DNA from: Rouxiella sp. S1S-2
GTDB taxonomy: Bacteria > Pseudomonadota > Gammaproteobacteria > Enterobacterales > Enterobacteriaceae
NCBI RefSeq assembly: GCF_009208105.1
Contig: NZ_WFKL01000001.1
Span: 3,286,001-3,350,000 of the forward strand
DNA length: 64,000 nucleotides
Direction: 5' to 3'
Shown: one piece after another, positions 24,563-33,295 of the stretch
Layout: every line of letters starts with the position of its first letter
Numbering within the stretch: position 1 is the stretch's first letter
The notes under the pieces: generated by a model
Told to the model about the DNA's origin: nothing
Seen by the model: only the letters and a program-made list of their open reading frames with translations
Databases searched by the model: none
Translations under genes and position numbers: made by a program

Positions 24563-25174
24563 TTATAGATGCTTATCTGGCTGAACCAGCATTATCCATA
24601 AAACCTGCGCTTGCGCAGCGCTATGATTAAATACGTTGTGCAGCAAATTACTTTTGAACTGAAAACTGTCGCCCGGATAAAGCACGGCTTTATCGTCGTC
24701 AATTTCAAGCGTCAGCTCCCCGCTTAATAACAGACCGGCTTTTTCACCGTCGCCCACCAGCATCTGCTCCGAGCGCGTCTGGGCAGGCACGTCGATTAGC
24801 ATAAATTTAATATCGTAATCTCCCTGAGGGGAGAGCAGCGATTTCGCGATGCCATGTTTACCGACATGAAAATGTGGGCGGTCTTGTTCGCGGCGAATAT
24901 AGTGCTCAATGCCCTGCGTCGTCGCTTCGTCACCTTCAAGAAAGGTCGTCAACGGAACATTTAATACCTGCCGCAGCTGTTCAAGCATGCGAATTGTCGG
25001 GTTAGTGAGATTACGTTCAATTTGGCTGATTGTACCGGCAGAAACACCGGCCAACGTTGCCAATTCGCTAATGGTTAAATTACGTGCTTTGCGCATTTTC
25101 TTCAGGCGCAGGCCAATATCCGCCTCCAGCGAACTCACCACGAGCTCAGATCCTTTGAGATTGCTTTTGGTCAT
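24563..25174 (-). CDS. XRE-family regulator with cupin sensor domain
   Basis: 203 residues from the ATG at 25174 (AGGA site); an alternative start at 25246 would add 24 residues unlike the family. Residues from about 20 form an XRE helix-turn-helix (LRLKKMRKARNLTISELATLAGVSAGTISQIERN), and the C-terminal half is a small cupin barrel (GEKAGLLLSGELTLEIDDDKAVLYPGDSFQF). Such proteins (PuuR type) regulate uptake and breakdown of amines and amino acids. It sits between binding-protein and oxidase genes and probably controls this cluster. Confidence 0.87.
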   Translation of the reverse strand: MTKSNLKGSELVVSSLEADIGLRLKKMRKARNLTISELATLAGVSAGTISQIERNLTNPTIRMLEQLRQVLNVPLTTFLEGDEATTQGIEHYIRREQDRPHFHVGKHGIAKSLLSPQGDYDIKFMLIDVPAQTRSEQMLVGDGEKAGLLLSGELTLEIDDDKAVLYPGDSFQFKSNLLHNVFNHSAAQAQVLWIMLVQPDKHL

Positions 25175-25258
25175 CGGGATTTTCCTGTCAAAATACGGCC
25201 ATGCGCGCAACATTGCTAACGCCAGGGAAATGCGCATTTTGCTCATCCCCCTGAAACA

Positions 25259-26029
25259 CTACTGTGGCATATTCCACTTGGATTTCAACGTTGCCAGCGT
25301 GCCATCGGCCTTCATCGCGTTTAACGCATCGTTAATTTTTGCCAAGAGAACGTCATTGCCTTTTTTGACCCCAAACGCCATTGGTGAAACGGCCATCGGC
25401 TGATATCCCTCCACCACGTGCAGGCCTTTCAGCATTCCAGCCTTTTCCTGCGCTTTTAATATCGGATAATCGCTCAGCCCACCGGCAATGCGCCCAAGCT
25501 GGAGATCACGCGTCATATCAGCCGGACTGTCATACAGCTTAACCTCTTTCGCAATACCGCTATTGATTAGCTTTTGCGCGTAGTCAGTGCCCGATGGACT
25601 GCCGATCGTCTGGCCTTTGAAGTCTTTCCAATCAGTATACTTTTGCTTGTTGTCATCACGCACAATCAAACCATCTCCAAACGCCGTCACCTCTTGAGAG
25701 TAGGAAATAAACTTCTCACGCGCCGGCGTCGGCGTCATGCCGGCGACAATCATGTCAATTTTACCGGAGATCACGGACTGAATCAGCGTAGGGAATGGCA
25801 CTGCAGAAAAATCCACGTCCAGCTTCTCCCGCTTGGCCACTTCTCTTGCCACGTCGGGCATAAAACCTTCAATTTTTCCCGTTTTGGTGTCTAAAAATGT
25901 AGTGGGTGCGCTGGAGGGTGGCGAACCTGCCGTCAACATCGCAGCGTGAGAGGCAAGGGTAGACGACAACAGTAATATCGCGGCCATGCCGCGGTTAACG
26001 TTACGGAGTGAAACCATCGATTTCTGCAT
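25259..26029 (-). CDS. Amino-acid-type ABC substrate-binding protein (family 3)
   Basis: A 256-residue periplasmic protein with an N-terminal signal peptide (hydrophobic AAILLLSSTLASHA). The family 3 fold is seen in KIEGFMPDVAREVAKREKLDVDF, GKIDMIVAGMTPTPAREKFISYS and GTDYAQKLI. It should deliver an amino acid, opine or similar polar compound to the permease encoded divergently at 26331. It heads a minus-strand operon with the regulator and the oxidase. Confidence 0.88.
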   Translation of the reverse strand: MQKSMVSLRNVNRGMAAILLLSSTLASHAAMLTAGSPPSSAPTTFLDTKTGKIEGFMPDVAREVAKREKLDVDFSAVPFPTLIQSVISGKIDMIVAGMTPTPAREKFISYSQEVTAFGDGLIVRDDNKQKYTDWKDFKGQTIGSPSGTDYAQKLINSGIAKEVKLYDSPADMTRDLQLGRIAGGLSDYPILKAQEKAGMLKGLHVVEGYQPMAVSPMAFGVKKGNDVLLAKINDALNAMKADGTLATLKSKWNMPQ

Positions 26030-26330
26030 GACTGTCCCTCTAGATTTTCAATTGAGTTCAAAGTTGCCCGCGTGCTATTTAATATAATGAATTTTCACTC
26101 TTCACTGTCAAGCATCAATTCAAAAAATAATCAATTTTTCAAAAATTATATAATAATCTAATAAAATCAATAAATTATAAATTAAATGACGCTCAAATCC
26201 TATTATAAGAAAGCCCTATGACGGAGCATTGCAAAGCCATTGACAGCGAGTCGACGGGTGGTGATATTCATTATAATGAAGAAATGCAGCCACGAATCTC
26301 CCTTAGTGGCAATACAAAGGAGAAGAAAAG
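26030..26330. promoter_or_regulatory. Divergent promoter region of the amino-acid ABC cluster
   Basis: A 301-bp A+T-rich spacer. A TTGACA hexamer (26240-26245) is followed 17 bases later by GATATT as a possible -10. A perfect 14-bp palindrome, TTCATTATAATGAA (26267-26280), covers a TATAAT sequence and is a candidate operator for the XRE-cupin regulator. The permease start has a good AAGGAGAAG site. Confidence 0.5.
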
Positions 26331-26981
26331 ATGGATTGGAGTAGCATTGGCACCTACGTCCCCTTTTTGCTCAAAGGGGCCGAAACGACGATTTTTATCA
26401 CCCTTATCTCGCTGGTGATAAGCACACCGCTTGGGCTACTGTGGGTGGCGGGCAAGATGAGTCCGTGGAAGTTTATCTCTTGGCCAGTGTCGGTGATTAT
26501 CAACATCACCCGCGGCCTACCGATGATCGTCGTACTGTTCTACATCTATTTCGTTTTCCCGGATATTGGGATTACGCTCACCTCACTGCAGGCCAGCGTC
26601 ATTGGTATAGCCTTCTGTTTTTCAACTTATATTGCCGAAATTTTTCGCTCAGGCATCGAATCTATCGACCGTGGACAGTTCGAGGCCGCGCGCTCAATGG
26701 GCATGAGTTTCAGTAAGGCAATGCGCCGAGTGGTGCTGCCGCAGGCGTTTCACGTTGCCCTACCGCCCTACAGTAATACGCTGGTGATGATGCTGAAAGA
26801 TTCTGCGCTTGCCTCAACCATTGCGGTAACAGAAATGACCCGACAGGGACAGCTTATCGCGGCATCCACCTTTGATAACACGACAGTTTACACCTTGGTT
26901 GCCCTCCTCTATTTAGTACTGTGCCTTCCGCTAATGGCGTTAACCAAGCGGCTAGAAACGCGTCGTTTGAGAGGAGCCTGA
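26331..26981 (+). CDS. Amino-acid-type ABC transporter permease
   Basis: A 216-residue inner-membrane permease of the HisMQ/GlnP class, with about five helices. It carries the coupling motif [29 protein letters not shown] and the N-terminal [19 protein letters not shown] typical of the family. Only one permease gene is present, so it probably works as a homodimer. The ATPase gene follows after one base. Confidence 0.92.
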   Translation: MDWSSIGTYVPFLLKGAETTIFITLISLVISTPLGLLWVAGKMSPWKFISWPVSVIINITRGLPMIVVLFYIYFVFPDIGITLTSLQASVIGIAFCFSTYIAEIFRSGIESIDRGQFEAARSMGMSFSKAMRRVVLPQAFHVALPPYSNTLVMMLKDSALASTIAVTEMTRQGQLIAASTFDNTTVYTLVALLYLVLCLPLMALTKRLETRRLRGA

Positions 26982-26982
26982 G

Positions 26983-27792
26983 ATGATTAAAATTAACGAA
27001 GTGCATAAACGTTTTGGAAACATCGAGGTTCTGAAAGGTGTGAGCTTTGAGGTCAATAAAGGAGAAGTCGTTTGCCTGATTGGCCCTTCCGGTTCAGGGA
27101 AATCTACAATTTTGCGCTGTATTAACGGACTAGAGACTTATGAGGAAGGTGATATTCACGTATTAGATCAGCGGGTTAATAGTAGAGACAAACGGATTAA
27201 CGACTTGCGCCGCCAGATAGGGATGGTTTTTCAGCGCTTCAATCTTTTTCCACATCGTTCAGTGCTTGAAAATGTGATGGAAGGTCCGATTCACGTCAAC
27301 GGGGAATCGCGTGCAGCAGCGGAGAAACGCAGCAAAGATCTTCTCGCGCTGGTTGGGTTAGCCGATAAAATTAATGCCTGGCCCGCCCAGCTCTCCGGCG
27401 GCCAGCAGCAGCGCGTAGCGATCGCAAGAACACTTGCGCTACAGCCTCAGGCCATACTGTTTGATGAACCGACCTCGGCCCTTGATCCCGAACTGGTAGG
27501 TGAAGTGTTGCAGGTCATGCGCACTTTGGCCAGCGAAGGCATGACCATGGTGGTGGTGACGCATGAAATGCAATTTGCCCGAGAAGTTGCCGACCGTGTG
27601 TGCTTTTTACACGGTGGATTAATTGTTGAGCAGGGTCCGGCTGACCGCATTTTGGGTAATCCCCAAGAACCCCGGACCCAAGACTTTCTTAAGCGCGTGC
27701 TGGGCACAGCCACAGCCACAGCCACAGCCACAGCCACAGCCACAGCCACAGCCACAGCGGCGCATTGTGAAAATTGCCGTTGTGTTAGGTAA
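26983..27792 (+). CDS. Amino-acid-type ABC transporter ATP-binding protein with repeat tail
   Basis: A 269-residue ATPase of the GlnQ/HisP class: Walker [10 protein letters not shown], signature LSGGQQQR, Walker [13 protein letters not shown], switch [15 protein letters not shown]. The standard domain ends near FLKRVLG at about residue 242. It is then extended by nine Thr-Ala dipeptides and a cysteine-rich end ([10 protein letters not shown]). The tail is encoded by a CACAGC hexanucleotide array and is not a feature of the family. The ATPase should power the permease encoded just upstream. Confidence 0.9.
   Translation: MIKINEVHKRFGNIEVLKGVSFEVNKGEVVCLIGPSGSGKSTILRCINGLETYEEGDIHVLDQRVNSRDKRINDLRRQIGMVFQRFNLFPHRSVLENVMEGPIHVNGESRAAAEKRSKDLLALVGLADKINAWPAQLSGGQQQRVAIARTLALQPQAILFDEPTSALDPELVGEVLQVMRTLASEGMTMVVVTHEMQFAREVADRVCFLHGGLIVEQGPADRILGNPQEPRTQDFLKRVLGTATATATATATATATATAAHCENCRCVR
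27705..27758 (+). repeat. CACAGC hexanucleotide array, nine perfect copies
   Basis: 54 bp of uninterrupted CACAGC units lie in the 3' end of the ATPase gene, coding alternating Thr and Ala. Copy-number change by slippage would lengthen or shorten the tail in steps of two residues without shifting the frame. Confidence 0.95.
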
Positions 27793-27799
27793 CTTTTAC

Positions 27800-28876
27800 T
27801 TATACCAAAAGTGATTTACGCGCTTCGGCCCACTCCGCAGCCAGCACGCGCGTGAGTTCAAAAGCCGGCATTTCACGGCATAACACGGCTCCCTGGCCCG
27901 CCCAATTTGGCGAATAGGAGAAAATGCCTTTTTCCTTGGCCGCCGCGTGCAGTTTCATCGCCGCATCGTAGGCAAAGGGATAGTCAGGGATTTGCCGTTG
28001 GCCATCGGGCACTATACTTCGCTGGAAGACACCGATAATTCCGCGAGCAGGCCGCCCAGAAATGGCCGCAGTGATTGCCGTTCTTGCCGCGCCCTCACCT
28101 TTCAGGCATTCGCGATGTGCAGCAGTTGCCGAAGATTCAGGGCATAGAATAAATGCCGTGCCGAGCTGCACACCCACGGCACCCAGCCGCATTGCCGCAT
28201 CTATACCGACACCGTCCATAATTCCCCCTGCGGCAATAACAGGCAGCTCACTGTGGCGTGCAAGAATTCGCAACAGTGGGAAAAGCCCCAATTCGTCATC
28301 TTTTTTTGCATCAAAATTACCGCGATGTCCGCCAGCCTCAACGCCTTGGGCAACAATCGCATCAGCATGAACGGACGCTGCCAATTGTGCTTCCTGCAGG
28401 TTAGTGACACACACCAGCACTTTGCCGCCGTAGGCATGAATTTTGTCAACGACTGGCTCAGACGGTGCGCCAAAATGAAAACTCACGATGGCCGGCCTGG
28501 TCTCAAGCACGACTTCGAGCATTTTTTCGTTAGATTGAAAATTCTGATAAATCTCGTTCAAGACAGTAGGCGCAAGCGCGTCGTGCGCTTGAAAATGCGC
28601 GTTAAGATATTCCAGCCATTTCTGATGCACATCATGATTGAGGTTGGGCGCGGTATGACAGAAGAAATTGACGTTGAACGGTCGGTCGGTGAGTGATTTT
28701 GTCTTTTGAATTTGCTCGAAAGCCGACTCGGGTTTGGCACTCCCCAGCCCCAGAGACCCGACTCCACCCGCGTTAGAGACCGCCGCCGCCATCTCGGGGG
28801 TGCTCACGCCCGCCATCGGCGCCTGGATAATGGGCCATTCAATCTGTAGCTCGGTAAAGATATTCTGGTATTTCAT
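27800..28876 (-). CDS. Nitronate monooxygenase (2-nitropropane dioxygenase family)
   Basis: A 358-residue FMN-dependent TIM-barrel protein. IQAPMAGVSTPEMAAAVSNAGGVGSLG is the N-terminal signature, AQGVEAGGHRG the FMN phosphate/active-site region with the catalytic histidine, and GGIMDGVGIDAAMRLGAVGVQLGTAF the C-terminal phosphate-binding segment. These enzymes oxidise propionate-3-nitronate and other alkyl nitronates. It is convergent with the ABC ATPase gene and monocistronic. Confidence 0.9.
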   Translation of the reverse strand: MKYQNIFTELQIEWPIIQAPMAGVSTPEMAAAVSNAGGVGSLGLGSAKPESAFEQIQKTKSLTDRPFNVNFFCHTAPNLNHDVHQKWLEYLNAHFQAHDALAPTVLNEIYQNFQSNEKMLEVVLETRPAIVSFHFGAPSEPVVDKIHAYGGKVLVCVTNLQEAQLAASVHADAIVAQGVEAGGHRGNFDAKKDDELGLFPLLRILARHSELPVIAAGGIMDGVGIDAAMRLGAVGVQLGTAFILCPESSATAAHRECLKGEGAARTAITAAISGRPARGIIGVFQRSIVPDGQRQIPDYPFAYDAAMKLHAAAKEKGIFSYSPNWAGQGAVLCREMPAFELTRVLAAEWAEARKSLLV

Positions 28877-29134
28877 TACTTCCTCTTTTATGAAAGTAAT
28901 CGGAAAGCAAGAGTCACGGCAGGAGCTTCCGATAGGTTCGAATAATCACCTTTATTCACAGTAGAATAGAGTGCCTATACCGCCGCTGCCAATCCTCCTT
29001 ATGGAGTAAACGTATTCATTTCAGCGCGATATATCATCAGCGACTTGCTGCTGATGCGCTCATCCTGAGCAGACAGCGGTGATATGACGAAGTTCTGCAA
29101 CACCTTTCTTTCCAAATTCCTCGAATCATGATTA

Positions 29135-29154
29135 TACTGTATGAATACACAGTA
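29135..29154. promoter_or_regulatory. LexA (SOS) box upstream of umuD
   Basis: TACTGTATGAATACACAGTA is an almost perfect copy of the enterobacterial LexA box (CTG-N10-CAG with flanking TA). It ends 18 bp before the umuD ATG, as expected for tight SOS repression. Confidence 0.93.
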
Positions 29155-29172
29155 CAATCATGGAGCAGTATG

Positions 29173-29595
29173 ATGACTTTTTCTCGCCCAGCAATTTCGC
29201 CCGTCGAACTCAACACCCCACTTTTTCAGGATAAGGTGCCCGCGGGGTTTCCCAGTCCGGCACAGGATTACATCGAAAAAGGCATAGATTTAAACAAGTT
29301 ATGTGTTAATCATCCGGCGGCAACCTACTTCGTGATGGCGACGGGAATGTCGATGATTGATGCGGGGATTTATGAAGGTTCGATGCTGGTGGTGGACCGA
29401 AGCCTTGACCCCAAACACGGCGATATCGTCATTGCTTCCGTGGCGGGTGAGTACACCGTTAAACGGCTTTGTACCCACCCGATAGTGAAACTTGAACCAA
29501 TGAATCCTAACTTTCCCCCGATTATTCTGAACTATGGCGTTGATGAGGTTGAGATTTTTGGCGTCGTTACCTTCAGTATTAACGGGTTTCAGTAA
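29173..29595 (+). CDS. umuD: Intact UmuD, autocleaving subunit of DNA polymerase V, separated from umuC
   Basis: 140 residues from the ATG at 29173; earlier in-frame starts would overlap the LexA box. All key residues align with E. coli UmuD: the Ala24-Gly25 cleavage site in KVPAGFPSPA, catalytic Ser60 in GMSM and Lys97 in YTVKRL. RecA-stimulated self-cleavage should yield UmuD', which joins UmuC for translesion synthesis. Unusually, no umuC follows. A nitroreductase and a LysR gene intervene, and umuC lies 2.2 kb downstream behind its own LexA box. Confidence 0.93.
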   Translation: MTFSRPAISPVELNTPLFQDKVPAGFPSPAQDYIEKGIDLNKLCVNHPAATYFVMATGMSMIDAGIYEGSMLVVDRSLDPKHGDIVIASVAGEYTVKRLCTHPIVKLEPMNPNFPPIILNYGVDEVEIFGVVTFSINGFQ

Positions 29596-29744
29596 GGAAG
29601 CTGGATTTCAATTAACAAAACAGTACTCTTTGCCACCGTTCATTCTATACACATTAAAAGCCGAACAATGCTTTCGCTATGTACCCCGCAGCATCTGAAA
29701 TTCAAATTGGGCCAGTAAAATTCTCAAGGCCCTATGGCAGCGAT

Positions 29745-30425
29745 TTAGCCGTGCATTCTCACACTTGTTGCTACGGGTAAACGGGGCTGACGTATTTTCG
29801 CAGAAGGTGCGGTGGTATCGGCGTAGCCAAATGAAATACCAAACAGCAGGCGATAATCGTCGGACACACCTAATGCCGCCCTAATTATATCCGCATGAAA
29901 ACCCAGTAATGTCTGTGGAATGCCCGCATAGCCACGCGCAGTGAGGGATAACAAGAAACTTTGTGCATACATACCGATGTCAGAGGCAACACGGATGTTG
30001 TCTCCAAATGAAGGCATAAATAAAAAAGCGGCATGTGGTGCGTTAAAAAATTGATAGTTTTTCAAATACATCTCATGACGCTTATCTTTATCATCACGCG
30101 CTATCCCTAAAGAATCGTAGTAAAGACGTGCCTGATCCTGGCTACGCGTGTAGTAGTCGCCGAAAAAATCGTCATAAGAGAAGCTAAAATCTGGCGTCTG
30201 TTTCCCCGCCAAATCGTTGGCTATCATCGCCTGTGCCAGCTTATTTTTGGTCTCACCTGAGACAACATGCACATTCCAGGGCTGAGTATTGCAGTTAGAC
30301 GGTGAATACTGTGCATCTTGCAGCACTTCTTGAAGTTGCTCATCGGTTAATGGCGTAGGTAAAAAAGCACGCGTCGAGACACGCTGACGAACGGTTTCAT
30401 CAAAAGCCAGTATTGGGGTAGTCAT
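29745..30425 (-). CDS. Nitroreductase family protein
   Basis: A 226-residue FMN-dependent oxidoreductase. The N-terminal signature is VRQRVSTRAFLPTPLTDEQLQEVLQDAQYSPSNCNTQPWNVHVV, and the C-terminal LLFGISFGYADT is typical. Relatives reduce nitroaromatics, quinones or enones with NAD(P)H. It is divergent from the LysR gene starting near 30521, which probably regulates it. The pair sits between umuD and umuC. Confidence 0.9.
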   Translation of the reverse strand: MTTPILAFDETVRQRVSTRAFLPTPLTDEQLQEVLQDAQYSPSNCNTQPWNVHVVSGETKNKLAQAMIANDLAGKQTPDFSFSYDDFFGDYYTRSQDQARLYYDSLGIARDDKDKRHEMYLKNYQFFNAPHAAFLFMPSFGDNIRVASDIGMYAQSFLLSLTARGYAGIPQTLLGFHADIIRAALGVSDDYRLLFGISFGYADTTAPSAKIRQPRLPVATSVRMHG

Positions 30426-30520
30426 AGAAGTCTCCTCTGTGATTGTCGGTCTATTTTATCGAGGAAACGCATTCGAAAAAACACTACAATGGTGTAAAGA
30501 CCATTGCGGATTACGCACAG

Positions 30521-31450
30521 ATGAATAAGCTCAACCAAATTAACGTCCGCTCTATGCAGCTGTTTCTGGCTATTGTTCGGGAAGGAAATTTGTCTGAAGT
30601 TGCTCGCCTTGAAAGTCTGGCACCCTCTTCTCTATCACGCACAGTTCAACAGCTTGAACAGGCACTGGAAACCCAGTTGCTGTACCGCAACACGCGTGCG
30701 GTGATTGCTACCGAAACGGGGCTGATTTACGCAGAAACTTTCCGAGAAATGCTGCTCCAGCTTTCAGATGCGCAAACGTTGGTCGACGAGCGCCGCAGTG
30801 AACCTGGCGGTCGCATCCGCATTAATGCTCCCATTTCTTTTGGCCTGCGACACATTGCGCCCAGTATCAGTGAGCTTAGCGAGCGCTATCCCGCGCTAAA
30901 TATCGAATTGAATCTCAACGATGATTACATTGACCCCTTCGCTGATAGCACTGACCTGCTGCTGCGAATTTCATCAATGGAAGATACAGAACTGCACGGT
31001 CGCCTGGTCGCAAAGCAGCGCTGTCATTTGGTGGCAAGTCCGGAATATATCAAACGTTATGGCAGCCCGAAAACGCCTGAGGAGCTTCAACAGCATCGCC
31101 TGCTGGCCTATCGGGGGAAGAGTGGATTACAACGCTGGAGGTTGCATAAAGGAGAGGAAAACTGGCAGTTTACGCCTGCCGCAAAGATAGTCTCTGATAA
31201 TGCCGAATTGCTGCTGCAGGCCGCTTTTGACGGTGCGGGAATACTGCTTTTCCCTGACTGGCAGGTTGGCGAGTTACTCAAACGTGGCGTGCTTGTCGAG
31301 CTAATGCCCGGCTTTGCTGCTGCTTATGGTCCGGTCGATCAATCGGTGTACCTGCTCTATCCGGGAGGGAAACATCCTTCACTGAATACCCGAGCAGTCA
31401 TCGACTTCCTGCTACAAAAATTCGGCCAGCCACCTTATTGGCGCTACTAA
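30521..31450 (+). CDS. LysR-family transcriptional regulator
   Basis: About 309 residues from the ATG at 30521, which matches the family start (MNKLNQINVRSMQLFLAIVREG); a TTG at 30443 would add 26 atypical residues. The winged helix-turn-helix (LSEVARLESLAPSSLSRTVQQLEQALETQLLYRNTR) is followed by a periplasmic-binding-like effector domain beginning GRIRINAPISFGLRHIAP. It probably controls the divergent nitroreductase gene. Confidence 0.9.
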   Translation: MNKLNQINVRSMQLFLAIVREGNLSEVARLESLAPSSLSRTVQQLEQALETQLLYRNTRAVIATETGLIYAETFREMLLQLSDAQTLVDERRSEPGGRIRINAPISFGLRHIAPSISELSERYPALNIELNLNDDYIDPFADSTDLLLRISSMEDTELHGRLVAKQRCHLVASPEYIKRYGSPKTPEELQQHRLLAYRGKSGLQRWRLHKGEENWQFTPAAKIVSDNAELLLQAAFDGAGILLFPDWQVGELLKRGVLVELMPGFAAAYGPVDQSVYLLYPGGKHPSLNTRAVIDFLLQKFGQPPYWRY

Positions 31451-31539
31451 TTTACTGTCAGAAAAATTTTTTACTCGTCAATTCATCGCATTATCATTCT
31501 GGCCCATTGGCGACTTCCAAATCTCTGAATGCACAGATA

Positions 31540-31559
31540 CACTGTGTTTATATACAGTG
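31540..31559. promoter_or_regulatory. Second LexA (SOS) box, upstream of the umuD remnant and umuC
   Basis: CACTGTGTTTATATACAGTG contains CTG-N10-CAG with an A+T-rich spacer, close to the LexA consensus. It lies 88 bp before the ATG of the short umuD-like frame and should put umuC under SOS control. Confidence 0.85.
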
Positions 31560-31647
31560 CATCTGAATGCATGCATGACGTCTCACGCACTGACAGACTC
31601 ATCGTTATGCCCGATTCAGCAGCATCGAATGTGCACAAAGAGGAAAT

Positions 31648-31779
31648 ATGTTTAACAGCGCACCCGAGAAATACGATCCACCGATGAACCACAACTTCCC
31701 CCCCATTATTCTGCTCGACGGCGGAGACGAGATGGCCAAATTTTCCGTTTTAACTCTCATTAATGACGGGTTCCAGTGA
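31648..31779 (+). CDS. 43-codon umuD remnant coupled to umuC
   Basis: An open frame with a strong AGAGGA ribosome binding site whose second half, PPMNHNFPPIILLDGGDE and the ending INDGFQ, corresponds to the C-terminus of the intact UmuD (EPMNPNFPPIILNYGVDE and INGFQ). The cleavage site, Ser60 and Lys97 are all absent, so it cannot self-process. Its TGA overlaps the umuC ATG (TGATG), the normal umuD-umuC coupling. It looks like a umuD gene reduced by internal deletion to its ends. It may survive as a leader peptide that lets ribosomes reach umuC. Confidence 0.8.
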   Translation: MFNSAPEKYDPPMNHNFPPIILLDGGDEMAKFSVLTLINDGFQ

Positions 31780-33047
31780 TGTTTGCCCTCGCAGACGTTA
31801 ACTCGTTTTATGCCAGCTGTGAGGCGGTATTCAGGCCCGACTTGAAGGGTCGCCCGATTGTCGTGCTCTCAAACAATGACGGCTGTGTGATTGCCAGAAA
31901 TACCGAAGCAAAGCTGCTGGGCATAAAAATGGGTGCGCCGTTCTTTAAAATGCGCCGCGAGTGTGAGCAGCATAATGTGGTCATTTTTAGCAGTAACTAC
32001 GCCCTGTACGCGGATATGTCCATCCGCGTGATGACGGTGCTTGAAGAGATGTCTCCCAAGGTCGAAATTTATTCGATTGATGAAGCTTTTCTGAATCTTG
32101 ATGGCGTTAGCTACTGTAAAAATCTGGAAGAGTTTGGCCGAGAGGTGAAAGACAAAGTCTACAAATGGACCGGCCTTAGAATTGGTGTCGGCATTGGCCC
32201 GACTAAAACACTCGCCAAGTTGGCAAATTTTGCCGCTAAAAAGTGGACTAAAGCAGAGGGCGTGATAGACCTTTCACTGCCTGAGCGGCAACGCGGTCTG
32301 ATGGCGCGGGTTGGAGTTGAAGAGGTGTGGGGCGTCGGGAGAAGAATCTCTAAAAAGTTGAACGCAATGGGGATAAAAACGGCGCTGGATCTCGCCGATG
32401 CTCCAACCAGCCTGATCCGCCAACATTTCAGCGTGGTACTCGAAAGAACCGTGCGTGAACTGCGCGGCGAACCTTGTCTTGAAATGGAGGACATTGCACC
32501 GACCAAACAGCAAATTGTCTGTTCGCGTTCGTTTGGCGATCGCGTCTCCCACTATGCGCTAATGCGCGAAGCCATTTGCAGCCATGCATCTCGCGCCGCC
32601 GAAAAGCTCAGGATAGAGAAGCAGTACTGCCGCCATATCTCCGCTTTTATCAAGACCAGCCCGTTCGCGCCGGGCGAGATTTACTACGGTAAGATAGCCT
32701 CCACGCGCATCGACATCCCGACGCAGGACACGCGCGACATTATCGCTGCCGCAACCCAATGCCTCGATTCAGTTTGGCAGGAGGGTCATCGTTTCCAAAA
32801 ATGCGGCGTAATGCTCGGTGACTTTTATAACCAAGGCGTTGCCCAACTTGGCCTGTTTGACCAACACCCTCCGCGAGCCAACAGCACGCAGTTAATGGCG
32901 GCGCTGGACCATATCCACGAGAAAGGGACAGGCCGCGTCTGGTTTGCTGGCCAGGGTATGACCAAAAGCTGGGAGATGAAGCGCGACATGTTATCGCCCG
33001 CCTATACCACGCGATTTAGCGATTTGATGCGGGTGAAAATGTGCTAA
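31779..33047 (+). CDS. umuC: UmuC, catalytic subunit of DNA polymerase V
   Basis: 422 residues from the ATG at 31779, the usual length for UmuC. Y-family polymerase motifs are present: LADVNSFYASCEAVFRP at the N-terminus, the catalytic SIDEAF, GIGPTKTLAKLANFAAK, and the little-finger domain from about residue 235. With UmuD' and RecA it bypasses lesions with low fidelity. It depends on the intact UmuD encoded at 29173 because the frame just upstream is only a remnant. Confidence 0.95.
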   Translation: MFALADVNSFYASCEAVFRPDLKGRPIVVLSNNDGCVIARNTEAKLLGIKMGAPFFKMRRECEQHNVVIFSSNYALYADMSIRVMTVLEEMSPKVEIYSIDEAFLNLDGVSYCKNLEEFGREVKDKVYKWTGLRIGVGIGPTKTLAKLANFAAKKWTKAEGVIDLSLPERQRGLMARVGVEEVWGVGRRISKKLNAMGIKTALDLADAPTSLIRQHFSVVLERTVRELRGEPCLEMEDIAPTKQQIVCSRSFGDRVSHYALMREAICSHASRAAEKLRIEKQYCRHISAFIKTSPFAPGEIYYGKIASTRIDIPTQDTRDIIAAATQCLDSVWQEGHRFQKCGVMLGDFYNQGVAQLGLFDQHPPRANSTQLMAALDHIHEKGTGRVWFAGQGMTKSWEMKRDMLSPAYTTRFSDLMRVKMC

Positions 33048-33064
33048 ACAAAAGCGCTAGATAT

Positions 33065-33087
33065 CGCGCCCTGCATTACAGGGCGCG
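33065..33087 (+). terminator. Strong hairpin after umuC
   Basis: CGCGCCCTG pairs perfectly with CAGGGCGCG around a 5-base loop, 17 bp after the umuC stop. No T run follows, so it may stabilise the message or end transcription with other factors. Confidence 0.55.
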
Positions 33088-33127
33088 GAGTGACGTGGGT
33101 TTAGCGCACAAAATATTCACAATAAAT

Positions 33128-33154
33128 TTGTACAACGGCAAAATGTTGTATAAT
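33128..33154 (+). promoter_or_regulatory. Putative promoter of the YmgB/AriR-like gene
   Basis: A consensus TATAAT (33149-33154) is preceded by TTGTAC at 33128 with a slightly short 15-bp spacer. It implies an untranslated leader of about 130 nt, which contains two TTACGACGGAA direct repeats. Confidence 0.5.
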
Positions 33155-33295
33155 TTTAAACGTAGGATGGAGACAGGCGCATCAGCGCATCTTCGGGCAA
33201 CAGCTTAGGTTAGCTTGAACTTACTGCGACAGGGCCTTAAACCTGTTACGACGGAACTTTTAATCTATTACGACGGAATAATGGAGACCGATAAA

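Noticed and set aside
27705..27758. On/off phase variation of the ABC ATPase by repeat slippage
   Set aside because: The repeat unit is six bases, so gains or losses keep the reading frame; only tail length can vary.
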